Assembly (NCBI RefSeq): GCF_900636965.1
Contig: NZ_LR134331.1
Span: forward strand, 806,001-870,000
From: Lacticaseibacillus rhamnosus
GTDB lineage: Bacteria; Bacillota; Bacilli; Lactobacillales; Lactobacillaceae
Direction of reading: 5' to 3'
Length of the DNA stretch: 64,000 nt
Position numbers and translations under genes: made by a program. Under the pieces are notes generated by a model. The model saw only the letters and a list, made by a program, of their open reading frames with translations. It was not told the DNA's origin and made no database searches. Every line of letters starts with the position of its first letter. Position 1 is the stretch's first letter. Shown here piece after piece: positions 49,750-58,412 of this stretch.

Positions 49750-49986
49750 ATGAACGCAATCATTTACACAAAGCCGCGCTGTCAAAAGTGCCGGCGAACA
49801 GTATTCAAGCTGTCACAAGTCATGCCAGTGCAAACCATCACAGCAGACGCGGACGACTACGAGCGGTTCCGCAAGCTGGGATACCGATCAATGCCAGTCG
49901 TAACAATCTACAAGGCAGACGGCACACATGATGAATGGTGCGACTTGCGGGTTGACAAGATCAAACAATACACGGAAATGATTTAG
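49750..49986 (+). CDS. NrdH-like glutaredoxin
   Basis: 78 residues from ATG 49750 (GAGAGAAG site). Redox motif C-Q-K-C in YTKPRCQKCRRTVF, the cis-Pro segment YRSMPVV and a C-terminal helix. It could reduce ribonucleotide reductase during phage DNA synthesis. The frame stays open to ATG 49663, which would add a 29-residue leader of different character (YGYVSHTEQAIIEKLSREEK), probably a separate or fused small phage peptide. Confidence 0.75.
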   Translation: MNAIIYTKPRCQKCRRTVFKLSQVMPVQTITADADDYERFRKLGYRSMPVVTIYKADGTHDEWCDLRVDKIKQYTEMI

Positions 49987-49987
49987 C

Positions 49988-50152
49988 ATGTGCAATTTCC
50001 TATTACTGCTCACACTAATATTCGTGCTGGCCAAGCTATTCGGCTTGATCGCATGGATTTGGCTGCTAGTATTCGCGCCACTAATAGTGATGATTGCTTT
50101 ACTGGCGTTGTTTATCTTATTTGGGATCATCATTAGATTACACGAGGAGTGA
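49988..50152 (+). CDS. 54-residue phage membrane protein
   Basis: ATG 49988, one base after the redoxin stop. Two or three hydrophobic stretches over nearly the whole length (FLLLLTLIFVLAKLFGLIAW, VMIALLALFILFGIII), short charged end. Small proteins with this LTLIFVLAKLFG-type start are frequent in lactobacillus phages next to the terminase region; function unknown and not obviously a holin. Confidence 0.6.
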   Translation: MCNFLLLLTLIFVLAKLFGLIAWIWLLVFAPLIVMIALLALFILFGIIIRLHEE

Positions 50153-50188
50153 TGGTCATGACTAACACATCGTATACGGGAGATATCT

Positions 50189-50983
50189 ATGCCAAGTAAG
50201 AAGCTCGCCTTTATAAATGGAAGACCACAATTGGTTGATGCCAATGCTCGTGTTAGATCGGAGGCGGATAGGCAGTACAACCGTGTGCGGAATGAGCAGC
50301 AGTCGGACTACCTTAGGTTCTATCACAGTAATGAATGGAAGCAGCTGCGTGAGCAGATATTGATTAGAGACAACAGTTTATGCCAACGCTGTGGCCTGCA
50401 AGCCTCATTAGTTGATCATATTGTTCCAAGCGAAGATGACTGGGAAGACCGCACGAATGCGGATAACCTGCAGGCTTTATGCAGGGACTGCCACTACTGG
50501 AAGACGAGACGTGAGACAACCAAGCGTAAGAAGGGACAACATCGAGCCATGAAGATTACAGTAATCGTTGGCTATCCAGCAAGTGGCAAGTCAACGTACG
50601 TCAAGCGGCATCAAGGACAGCATGACCTCGTCTATGATTACTACCATCTCATGACGGCGTTAACAGGGCTGCCATTACATCAGGGCAATATAGACGCCAA
50701 TGATTATGTGCAGCTAATCTATGAGCTGATACTGCGGAAGCTTAAAGCAGAGCAGACATTCGACCATGTATGGTTAGTCATGACATATCCAGATGATAAG
50801 TTAGACACGTTGCTTGCTAGTCGAGATGTCGAACACATACTCATTGACACTGACCGAGACACATGCATGCAGAGACTATCCAAGCAAGGTCGAGATGTGA
50901 GTCAACTCATCAAAGCGATGAACAAACTTGACGAAATGAAATCAGAAAACAAATTTGCAAAATTCAAGAAAATAAAAAATTAA
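50189..50983 (+). CDS. HNH endonuclease fused to a P-loop kinase/NTPase
   Basis: 264 residues. Residues about 45-115 are an HNH nuclease with zinc-binding CQRCG and CRDCH (SLCQRCGLQASLVDHIVPSED, NADNLQALCRDCHYW). Residues about 122-255 form a P-loop domain with VGYPASGKSTYVKRH (Walker A) and VWLVMTYPDD. HNH proteins beside terminase act with it in cos cleavage in HK97-like phages. The fused kinase-like domain is unusual. The Met at residue 121 with an upstream basic linker might be an internal start. Confidence 0.8.
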   Translation: MPSKKLAFINGRPQLVDANARVRSEADRQYNRVRNEQQSDYLRFYHSNEWKQLREQILIRDNSLCQRCGLQASLVDHIVPSEDDWEDRTNADNLQALCRDCHYWKTRRETTKRKKGQHRAMKITVIVGYPASGKSTYVKRHQGQHDLVYDYYHLMTALTGLPLHQGNIDANDYVQLIYELILRKLKAEQTFDHVWLVMTYPDDKLDTLLASRDVEHILIDTDRDTCMQRLSKQGRDVSQLIKAMNKLDEMKSENKFAKFKKIKN

Positions 50984-51160
50984 AAAACAAATTTTCGACA
51001 ATTTATCGGGCGACTACACGGGCTGGAAACGGCTAGACCCCCCTTCCATTTTTATCGGGGGTTACATTTCTTGGAACAGAAGAACGATCGACCTCTTTTT
51101 TGCACCCCAAATTGTAACGATTTTTAAGGCGGCAGGGGTAAACTCAGCCCATTTTATATA
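50984..51160. other. Candidate cos region
   Basis: Non-coding interval between the HNH gene and terS, the usual place of cos in this phage type. It contains CCCCC...CGGGGG (about 51041-51060) and a T-rich/A-rich composition change. The actual nick positions cannot be read. Confidence 0.45.
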
Positions 51161-51183
51161 GATATTAGGAGGTGAAGTGGGAA

Positions 51184-51639
51184 ATGGCTGGAAAATACAA
51201 AGTGTTGCAAATGTCTAAGGGTGATTTGACCAAAGAACGGCAAGAAGCCAAGCTACATGCGGAATTAATGGCCAAAGATGGCATTCCAAAACTTCAGGTA
51301 ACACCGCCTAATCATCTTGACCCAGTCGCAAAACAAGAATACAAGCGAATCATCGAATCTTTGGGGACCTTACCACTTAGAAATCTCGATCGCGCCGAGT
51401 TGGAAAACTATTGTACATGGTATTCGGTTTACAAAAACACATCGGTCAACATGAAATTGGCTTTAAAGAATGGAGATCAAGATGAATATTATGCGTACAT
51501 TAGCACCTTGAATAAAGCCACAGCAAATATTAAAAGTCTAGCCAGTGATCTTGGCCTTAATGTCAACAGCCGGATGCAGATGAGCATGCCTAAGACCGAA
51601 GCACAGAAGAACGATTCAATCATTGATACTTTTGGCTAG
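51184..51639 (+). CDS. terS: Terminase small subunit, P27 family
   Basis: 151 residues from ATG 51184; GTG 51172 overlaps the AGGAGG site. P27 features: PPNHLDPVAKQEYKRIIESL, LDRAELENYCTWYSVYKN and a C-terminal SRMQMSMPKTEAQK. It recognises cos and directs the large subunit to DNA. Confidence 0.88.
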   Translation: MAGKYKVLQMSKGDLTKERQEAKLHAELMAKDGIPKLQVTPPNHLDPVAKQEYKRIIESLGTLPLRNLDRAELENYCTWYSVYKNTSVNMKLALKNGDQDEYYAYISTLNKATANIKSLASDLGLNVNSRMQMSMPKTEAQKNDSIIDTFG

Positions 51640-51660
51640 ACGCGATGGAGGTGATGCTGG

Positions 51661-53373
51661 TTGTCAAAATTTAAAGATCCAATGCCTAATTTCATAAAAC
51701 GTGTGCTAGACGGTCGTCTTATTACTTCTAAGGCAGTTAATCTCGCGGTGAAACGGCATCAAGAAGACTTGAAACGAACAGATTGGCGATGGCGATATGA
51801 TCCAAATCTAGCGGGAAAAGCTGTTAAATTTATGGAGATTCTGCCAGAACCAAAAAGTGGGAAACCACAACCATTAGCACCGTTTCAAAAATTCATTATT
51901 GGCAGTATATATGGCTGGGTTGACAAAGATGATCCAAATATAAGGCGATTTACCGATGTGTTCATTTCGATGGCACGAAAAAACGGTAAGTCGCTTTTGA
52001 TTTCTGGCGTCATTCTGTATGAGTTTCTGTTCGGAAAGAATCCAGCCAACAAACGGCAATTATATACCGCTGCTAATGATCGCAAGCAGGCCGGCATTGT
52101 ATTCGGAATGGTAAAAGACCGATTACGTGCGCTCATGCGGAAAGACCCAGGCATCAAACGAATGGTTAAGATTACGCGAGATGAACTTGTCAATTTAGAC
52201 GACGGATCAACAATTCGTTCGTTCTCTCGTGATACAGGACTTGTCGATGGCTATGAACCCCATGTTGCGGTGGTTGACGAATATGCCAACGCTAAAACAA
52301 CAGATATGATTGAAACCCTTGCCTCAGGTCAGGTGTTACTGCCTAGTTATCTGACGTTCATCATTTCAACGGCTGGATTCGACATGAACGTGCCGATGTT
52401 TCAACAAAATTATCCATATGCAAAAAAGGTGTTGTCCGGTGAAGAAACGGCAGAACGCTATTTTGCATTCATTGCTGAACAAGACAACGTACAAGAGGTT
52501 GATGACCCCAATTCTTGGATTAAATCGAATCCGCTACTTGACGTTGATATTGTGCATGATCAGATCACCGACTATTTGACCACAAAGCTATCTCAAGCAC
52601 GTGCTGATGGCAGTTTAAATGCAAAACTGGTCAAGAATTTCAACATTTGGCGGCAAGCGACTGAAGATAGTTATTTAGACTTCGATGCTTGGAAGGATGC
52701 TGAATTGAGTGAAAAGCCTGATATTCGCGGCAAAAGAGCTTGGATTGGTATTGATGTTGGTCGTACAAGCGACCTTTTTGCCATTACTTGGTTAATCCCG
52801 CAAGAAGGCTGGTGGTGGCTCGATGGTTATGCATTTGTCGCTTCTAAAGGCGGAATTGATAACAAAATCAAGACGGATCGGATTGACTACTTGGCTGCTG
52901 AACAACACAGCGAAGGAGAGATCAGCAGCTTAGAGTCAGGTATCATCGACAACGATCGGGTATATGAATGGCTCGAAGACTTCATTGAACGTAATGACTT
53001 AGATGTTCAAGGTATCATGTACGACCCTTATCAATTTGGACCAATGCTAACGGCAATTGAGAAGAATCATCCTGAGTGGCCGATGGTACAGGTACGACAA
53101 GGAACGCTGACACTGTCAATGCCAACTAAGCAGTTCCGCGATGATGTTATAGGCGGTCGCATAAAGCATTCAGATAATCGCATTATGCAGGCCGCCGCAA
53201 TGAACGCGGTTCTAATGTCTGACAACAACGGCGTCCGTATTAATAAGAATAAGTATGCTAACAAAATAGACATGATTGATGCCACGCTTGATGCTTATGC
53301 CATCGCGTTCAAGGAAGACTTGGACAACTACTTGGACGATGAGCGTGTCTTCAGCGATGATTTTGGCTTCTAG
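51661..53373 (+). CDS. terL: Terminase large subunit
   Basis: 570 residues, TTG start with GGAGG 9 bases upstream. ATPase domain: Walker A-like SMARKNGKSLLIS, Walker B VAVVDEYANAK, then IISTAGFD (motif III). Nuclease domain: IGIDVGRTSDLFAI, MYDPYQFGPM and IDATLDAYAIAF with the metal-binding aspartates. Packages DNA into the prohead. Confidence 0.93.
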   Translation: MSKFKDPMPNFIKRVLDGRLITSKAVNLAVKRHQEDLKRTDWRWRYDPNLAGKAVKFMEILPEPKSGKPQPLAPFQKFIIGSIYGWVDKDDPNIRRFTDVFISMARKNGKSLLISGVILYEFLFGKNPANKRQLYTAANDRKQAGIVFGMVKDRLRALMRKDPGIKRMVKITRDELVNLDDGSTIRSFSRDTGLVDGYEPHVAVVDEYANAKTTDMIETLASGQVLLPSYLTFIISTAGFDMNVPMFQQNYPYAKKVLSGEETAERYFAFIAEQDNVQEVDDPNSWIKSNPLLDVDIVHDQITDYLTTKLSQARADGSLNAKLVKNFNIWRQATEDSYLDFDAWKDAELSEKPDIRGKRAWIGIDVGRTSDLFAITWLIPQEGWWWLDGYAFVASKGGIDNKIKTDRIDYLAAEQHSEGEISSLESGIIDNDRVYEWLEDFIERNDLDVQGIMYDPYQFGPMLTAIEKNHPEWPMVQVRQGTLTLSMPTKQFRDDVIGGRIKHSDNRIMQAAAMNAVLMSDNNGVRINKNKYANKIDMIDATLDAYAIAFKEDLDNYLDDERVFSDDFGF

Positions 53374-53384
53374 GAGGTGAGAAC

Positions 53385-53576
53385 GTGAATGGAAAACTAG
53401 CTAACTTTTTTAGAATTCTTGGCGCAAATATGGCTGGAATTGCCACTGTTTTAGGCTTCATTTTAGCTGGATATGGGGCTTTTTTGATCAATAGGCCTAC
53501 TGGATTCATGGTTTGCGGCGGATTGTTGTTTGTTCTCGCCTTTATTCTGTTGCTTCCTGATAACGAAGGGAGGTGA
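53385..53576 (+). CDS. DUF1056 family small membrane protein
   Basis: 63 residues, GTG start with TAGGAGGTG. Two hydrophobic helices (GIATVLGFILAGYGAFLI, GFMVCGGLLFVLAFILLL). Regularly found between terL and portal in lactic acid bacteria siphophages; role unknown. Confidence 0.75.
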   Translation: MNGKLANFFRILGANMAGIATVLGFILAGYGAFLINRPTGFMVCGGLLFVLAFILLLPDNEGR

Positions 53577-53580
53577 TTGA

Positions 53581-54834
53581 ATGAAGCTATTTCGAGGACT
53601 TGCAACAGAAGCAGATCCCCATTGGGCTGATAATTTGCTTGATTCAGGGGTGATTCCGTCATTTCGTGGGGCTTATCTTGGGATTTCAGCGTTACGCAAC
53701 TCTGATGTGCTAACAGCAGTATCAATTGTCGCTGGTGACGTCAGCCGGTTCCCGTTAGTGATTACTGACAGCTCAACCGATGAAGTGATAGACTTGTCTG
53801 ACATTGATTATCTGATGAACACAAAGGTTAACAAACGTTTATCAGCATATCAGTGGAAATTTTCCATGATGGTCAATGCAATTTTGACTGGCAATGCTTA
53901 TTCGCGGATTGTGCGCGATCCGATAACCAACGAACCAGCTATGTTTGAGTTCTATGCCCCATCACAGACGCAGGTGGACACAAGCGATCCCGAGAATCTT
54001 GTCTATCGATTCACACCATACAACGCAAGTGTTCAAAAAGTTTGCAGTTTTGAGGATGTTATTCATTGGAAGTTCTTTTCATATGACACCATCATGGGCC
54101 GCTCGCCGCTACTTTCCTTAGGTGATGAGATTGGACTTCAAGAATCCGGTGTTTCCACGCTTCAAAAGTTCTTCAAGAGCGGATTGAAAGGCTCAATTAT
54201 CAAAGCAAAAGAGAGCCGCCTATCTGCCGAAGCACGCCAGAAGATTCGTGAAGATTTTGAAAGGGCACAGGCAGGTGCTGATGCTGGATCGCCAATTATA
54301 GTTGACGCGACGATGGATTATCAGCCGTTGGAAGTTGATACCAACGTTCTTAATCTGATTAACAGCAATAACTATTCAACAGCGCAGATTGCGAAGGCTT
54401 TACGGGTGCCAGCGTATCGATTAGCCCAAAATAGTCCCAATCAGTCAGTTAAGCAGCTTGCTGATGACTATATTCGCAATGATCTTCCATTTTACTTTGA
54501 ACCGATTACAAGCGAGTTTGAACTAAAGTTGCTTGATGACAACCAGCGCCATCAGTATCGCATTGGCTTTGACACAAAATCAGTAAACGGATTGCCGATT
54601 GCTGACGTCAATACAGCAGTTAATGGCGGACTGTGGACTGGAAACGAGGGACGTGCGGAGCTTGGAAAGAAACCGTTAAAAGACCCGAACATGGATCGTA
54701 TTCAGTCGACACTTAACACAGTGTTCCTTGATCAAAAGGAAGCATATCAAGCTGAACACGCATCGCAATTGAAGGGAGGTGATGCTAATGACAAAGGAGC
54801 TGCGAATGACAGCGACACCCATGCAAATTCGTGA
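53581..54834 (+). CDS. Portal protein, HK97 family
   Basis: 417 residues, GGGAGGTGA site. Portal pattern: SDVLTAVSIVAGDVSRFPLV, LLNTK-like YLMNTKVNKRLSAYQWKFSM, LTGNAYSRIVRD, VIHWKFFSYDTIMGRSPLLS and the C-terminal AQNSPNQSVKQLADDYIRND. It forms the dodecameric head vertex through which DNA passes. Overlaps the protease gene by 47 bases. Confidence 0.92.
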   Translation: MKLFRGLATEADPHWADNLLDSGVIPSFRGAYLGISALRNSDVLTAVSIVAGDVSRFPLVITDSSTDEVIDLSDIDYLMNTKVNKRLSAYQWKFSMMVNAILTGNAYSRIVRDPITNEPAMFEFYAPSQTQVDTSDPENLVYRFTPYNASVQKVCSFEDVIHWKFFSYDTIMGRSPLLSLGDEIGLQESGVSTLQKFFKSGLKGSIIKAKESRLSAEARQKIREDFERAQAGADAGSPIIVDATMDYQPLEVDTNVLNLINSNNYSTAQIAKALRVPAYRLAQNSPNQSVKQLADDYIRNDLPFYFEPITSEFELKLLDDNQRHQYRIGFDTKSVNGLPIADVNTAVNGGLWTGNEGRAELGKKPLKDPNMDRIQSTLNTVFLDQKEAYQAEHASQLKGGDANDKGAANDSDTHANS

Positions 54835-55417
54835 TGGGGATGAGAAACATCCAACTGTCATCGAAGGTTATGCGCTTAAATTTGACCGGAAATCTGAAAT
54901 CATGGGCGGCGGTGAATTTAGTTTTCGTGAGCACATTGACCGCCATGCGCTCGACAATGCTGATATGAGCAATGTCGTGGCGCTATTTAACCATGATCAA
55001 AACCAAGTGTTAGGCCGCACTGGCGTTAATTTGGAACTGACCATTGACGACACTGGACTTAAGTACACTCTGACGCCACCAGATACACAACTCGGTCGTG
55101 ACTTACTAGAAAACGTCCGGCAAGGGATTATCAGTCAGTCAAGCTTTGCATTTACGATTGCGCCAGACAAAGACGCGCAAAAGTGGCAAAAGTCAAGCGA
55201 ACGAGGGGTTAAATACGAGCGCACAATCAACAACATTGATCATCTGTTTGATGTTTCGCCGGTGACAACACCTGCTTATCCAGACACTGAGGTAAAGGTC
55301 GGAGCACGATCGTTGGAACAGATAAAAGCGCTAGATCAGCCGCCAGAATGGGAACTTAAGCGGCGCAAGATGCTTTATCAACTGAATAAAGAGGAATTGC
55401 TCAAGGGCATCGAATAA
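54788..55417 (+). CDS. HK97 family prohead protease
   Basis: 209 residues from ATG 54788 (GGGAGGTGATGC upstream). Serine protease fold U35: VIEGYALKFDR, NVVALFNHDQNQVLGRT with the catalytic His, IISQSSFAFTI with the nucleophile Ser, and VSPVTTPAYPDTEV. Cleaves the capsid delta domain during head maturation. Confidence 0.9.
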   Translation: MTKELRMTATPMQIRDGDEKHPTVIEGYALKFDRKSEIMGGGEFSFREHIDRHALDNADMSNVVALFNHDQNQVLGRTGVNLELTIDDTGLKYTLTPPDTQLGRDLLENVRQGIISQSSFAFTIAPDKDAQKWQKSSERGVKYERTINNIDHLFDVSPVTTPAYPDTEVKVGARSLEQIKALDQPPEWELKRRKMLYQLNKEELLKGIE

Positions 55418-55458
55418 TCGGTGCCTATTTTTATACAAAAAATAAGGAGGGTCACTAG

Positions 55459-56661
55459 ATGACTTTAGATGAAAAATTAGCTGCTGTTAAAAAGCAACTT
55501 GATGAAAAGCGTTCAGCGTTGCCAGCTATGAAGACAGAACTTCGTTCTTTACTTGAAGGTGAAGATTCCGAGGAAAACCTGAAGAAGGCAGAAGGCGTTC
55601 GTGCCAAGTATGATAAAGCTGGCAAAGAGATCAAAGATCTTGAAGAAAAACGTGACTTATACGAGGCTGCGTTGAAAGGCAATGAACAGCCGAGTGGGAA
55701 GAAGCCCAATCATCCGGAAGAGCATAGCTATCGCGATGCACTGAATGCTTATTTGCATACTCGTGGTCGTAATACTGATGGCGTCAATTTTGAAAAGACA
55801 GAAGCTGGTGAATTTGCAATTTTTCGTGCCGATCCTACCGATGCCAGTGATGCTGTAAATGCAGGTGTTAAGGCAGCGGATGCGGCCGTGACCATTCCAG
55901 AAACTATTAGCAATACACCACAGCGTGAATTGCAGACTGTTGTTGATCTGAAACCTTTCACGAACGTATTCCAAGCCTCCACACAAAAGGGTACTTACCC
56001 AACAGTTGCAAATGCTACAACCAAGATGGCTACTGTTGCCGAGTTGGAAAAGAACCCAGCAATGGCAAAGCCGGACTTCAAATCGATCGACTGGTCTGTT
56101 GAAACGTATCGTCAGGCTCTTCCGGTTTCACAGGAATCTATTGACGACTCCGCAATTGATTTGGTTGGGTTGATTGCCCAGAACGCACAACAAATTAAGG
56201 TCAACACGACTAACAGTGCCGTTGCAACTCTGCTGAAAGGCTTCACTGCCAAGACGATCTCTAGCATTGATGATTTGAAGCATATCAACAACGTGGATTT
56301 GGACCCTGCGTACTCTCGTGCAATCATCGCGTCCCAGAGCTTTTACAACTTCTTGGATACGGTGAAAGACGGTAATGGCCGTTACTTGTTGCAAGACAGT
56401 ATCTTGACCCCGTCTGGCAAGAGCGTTCTTGGTATGCCGATTGTTGTTGTATCTGATGATACTTTGGGTGCAGCAGGCGAAGCACACGCCTTTTTGGGTG
56501 ACATCAAGCGGGCGATTCTGTTTGCTAACCGCGCAGACTTCATGGTTCGCTGGACGGATGACCAGATTCACGGTCAATATTTGCAAGCTGGTATGCGCTT
56601 TGGTGTATCTGTTGCTGACGAAAAAGCAGGGTACTTCCTAACATATACCCCAAAAGCGTAA
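55459..56661 (+). CDS. Major capsid protein, HK97 fold
   Basis: 400 residues, AAGGAGG site. Residues about 1-100 are a coiled-coil delta/scaffold region (LAAVKKQLDEKRSALPAMKT, then a Glu/Lys-rich coil), removed by the protease. The shell domain follows with VTIPETISNTPQREL, VETYRQALPVSQESIDDSAI and MVRWTDDQIHGQYLQAGMRF. The slippery heptamer C-CCA-AAA sits two codons before its stop, allowing a -1 extension. Confidence 0.93.
   Translation: MTLDEKLAAVKKQLDEKRSALPAMKTELRSLLEGEDSEENLKKAEGVRAKYDKAGKEIKDLEEKRDLYEAALKGNEQPSGKKPNHPEEHSYRDALNAYLHTRGRNTDGVNFEKTEAGEFAIFRADPTDASDAVNAGVKAADAAVTIPETISNTPQRELQTVVDLKPFTNVFQASTQKGTYPTVANATTKMATVAELEKNPAMAKPDFKSIDWSVETYRQALPVSQESIDDSAIDLVGLIAQNAQQIKVNTTNSAVATLLKGFTAKTISSIDDLKHINNVDLDPAYSRAIIASQSFYNFLDTVKDGNGRYLLQDSILTPSGKSVLGMPIVVVSDDTLGAAGEAHAFLGDIKRAILFANRADFMVRWTDDQIHGQYLQAGMRFGVSVADEKAGYFLTYTPKA
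56649..56655 (+). promoter_or_regulatory. -1 ribosomal frameshift heptamer in the capsid gene
   Basis: CCCAAAA in the zero-frame register C-CCA-AAA, the canonical X-XXY-YYZ form. The zero-frame stop is at 56659. Phage A2 of lactobacilli is known to use such a site at the same place. Confidence 0.85.
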
Positions 56662-56918
56662 CGCCTGACGGAGTGACTTTGAGCCAGAAAACGTTCACGG
56701 GTGGTGTCGGTGCCACAAAAGATATCACGGTGACAGTCACTCCTGATGGCGCTCCTCAAGCAGTCGAAGCTGTGTCGAGCGATGAAAGCGTCGCTACGGT
56801 TGTTAAGAAGTCCGATGGTATTTACACAATTACCAATCTGGCAGCGGGCACAGCGACAATCACATTTAGCACTAATGGCATCAGCTCAACGCTTGCTGTT
56901 ACTGTTAACGCCGGGTAG
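56655..56918 (+). CDS. Ig-like (Big_2) C-terminal extension of the capsid protein, -1 frame
   Basis: After slippage the frame reads SVTPDGVTLSQKTFTGGVG and continues as one bacterial Ig-like domain (AVSSDESVATVV, YTITNLAAGTATITFS). An independent GTG at 56673 lacks a good ribosome site and would lose the first strand, so it is most likely made only as a fusion (about 486 residues), a minor capsid form displaying the domain on the head. Confidence 0.85.
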   Translation, partial: SVTPDGVTLSQKTFTGGVGATKDITVTVTPDGAPQAVEAVSSDESVATVVKKSDGIYTITNLAAGTATITFSTNGISSTLAVTVNAG

Positions 56919-56928
56919 GTGATTACTC

Positions 56929-57288
56929 TTGGCAGATACTACGCTTGACAAAAGCCCACTGACTGATGAACAGTTTCAGGTTCTGAAAATGTACTTGAAA
57001 GTTGATCAGACAATCGAAGACCCAATGATTATGCAACTGGTGCATGACGCTTGTGGTGAAATCAGTTCGGCTATTAGTTTTGGATCAAAGCCGGAACAAT
57101 TTCTAAGCAATCCAGAAACTCGGGATCGTTTTTTCACAGCACTTATGAAGCAAGTGAAGGAAGACTATGACTACCGAGGTATGGGTGCTGAAGTCATGCG
57201 CTTTCCGTTGCAAACATCAACCACAAATATCATCAATCAGCTTCGCTCAGAATTGCCGGAAGAGGATGGTGATCCTGATGCGAACTAA
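56929..57288 (+). CDS. Head-tail connector, phage_connect_1 / gp6-like
   Basis: 119 residues, TTG start. Helical protein with LTDEQFQVLKMYLKVDQTIED and DRFFTALMKQVKEDYDYRG. It matches the adaptor that follows capsid genes in HK97-type phages. Overlaps the next gene by 11 bases. Confidence 0.8.
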   Translation: MADTTLDKSPLTDEQFQVLKMYLKVDQTIEDPMIMQLVHDACGEISSAISFGSKPEQFLSNPETRDRFFTALMKQVKEDYDYRGMGAEVMRFPLQTSTTNIINQLRSELPEEDGDPDAN

Positions 57289-57607
57289 TCGAATGACTGA
57301 GAGAATTGCGTTCGTCAGCTATGAGTCAAAAAAGGTTAACGGAGTTCCGGTTGATGGTGTGCTTGTTAAGCATATGACGGTTTGGGCGGAAGTTCCTAAG
57401 GTGCCAATCAGAGAAGCAAATGATCCACAGACAAAGTTGGGAACTCGCAAAGACAGCCCGACTTTTTTAGTGCGATTTTTGACCGCAGAGGAAATCCAAC
57501 CAACTTGGAGAATTCAATGGCGTGGTAATGAATATCAAATCACAGGGCTTGATCCTGATTACGAGAGGCGCGATCTGACAACGATTACGGCAAAGGCGGT
57601 GAGCTGA
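57278..57607 (+). CDS. Head closure protein (SPP1 gp16-like head-tail adaptor)
   Basis: 109 residues from ATG 57278; the longer ORF from 57167 lies inside the connector gene. Beta pattern MTVWAEVPKVPIREA, DSPTFLVRFLTAEEIQPTWRI, NEYQITGLDPDYERRDL is typical of head-closure proteins. Confidence 0.8.
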   Translation: MRTNRMTERIAFVSYESKKVNGVPVDGVLVKHMTVWAEVPKVPIREANDPQTKLGTRKDSPTFLVRFLTAEEIQPTWRIQWRGNEYQITGLDPDYERRDLTTITAKAVS

Positions 57608-57993
57608 TGGGCGTAAAAGTCACAGGGGATGCTGAACTGCTTGCTAATCTTAACAAGCTCCAATTTGGAGTTGCAAAAGAGGCTCGAGCGGCTGTCCGAG
57701 ATGGCGCACAAAAGTTTGCCGACAAGCTAAAAAGCAATACGCCTGAGTGGGACGGCGAGACGGATATGAGCGGACATCTGAGAGATGACATCAAGCTTTC
57801 AAGTGTCCGTGAAACGAGTGGTGTAACAGAAGTAGACGTTGGATATGGTAAAAATACTGGCTGGCGTGCTCACTTTCCAAACTCGGGCACTTCAATGCAG
57901 GACCCGCAACATTTCATTGAAGAAACCCAAGAAGTCATGCGGCCAGTTGTTATCGCTGCTTTCCTAAGCCACTTGAAGGAAGGCGGGATGTAA
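57607..57993 (+). CDS. HK97 gp10-like head-tail joining protein
   Basis: 128 residues; ATGA-type junction with the previous gene. KVTGDAELLANLNKLQFGVAKEARAAV and GWRAHFPNSGTSMQDPQHFI match HK97-gp10-like neck/tail completion proteins. Confidence 0.85.
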   Translation: MGVKVTGDAELLANLNKLQFGVAKEARAAVRDGAQKFADKLKSNTPEWDGETDMSGHLRDDIKLSSVRETSGVTEVDVGYGKNTGWRAHFPNSGTSMQDPQHFIEETQEVMRPVVIAAFLSHLKEGGM

Positions 57994-58379
57994 TGGCACC
58001 TGAAAAACGTGTTTATGACATCCTGTCGGCCAATTTGGATATTGCTGACAAGGTGTATATAGGCACTCCAAGCTTCAATAACCAGACTAGCGTAACTCCT
58101 GAAAGTTTAGCTCCATGGGTGAGAATCACTTCTTTGCCCGGTGATGCTGCTGATTATGCTGACGATTCTAGAATCCTAGAGTATCCGAAAGTACAAGTAG
58201 ATTTTTGGGTGGACAAAACGGACTGGGATCAACAAGAAAAAATTGAAACACAGATATATCAAGCACTACATGCGGCTGGCTGGGAAAGGTATTATCGCAA
58301 CTCCTACGTTGATGGTGATACCCCAGCCCTCCGTATGACAACAGGATACTTTCAGTTTCAAGGACTGCCGATTGGCTAG
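57993..58379 (+). CDS. Tail terminator, DUF806 family
   Basis: 128 residues, overlaps the previous stop by one base. VYDILSANLDIADKVYIGTPSF and PWVRITSLPGDAADYADDSR match DUF806, the lactococcal/lactobacillus phage tail-terminator group. Confidence 0.82.
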   Translation: MAPEKRVYDILSANLDIADKVYIGTPSFNNQTSVTPESLAPWVRITSLPGDAADYADDSRILEYPKVQVDFWVDKTDWDQQEKIETQIYQALHAAGWERYYRNSYVDGDTPALRMTTGYFQFQGLPIG

Positions 58380-58412
58380 CCCTTTTTATTTTCCTAAAGG
58401 AGGATTTTAAAT

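Noticed and set aside
50159-50200. 13-codon ORF overlapping the start of the HNH/P-loop gene
   Set aside because: Too short to support; at most a coupling leader.
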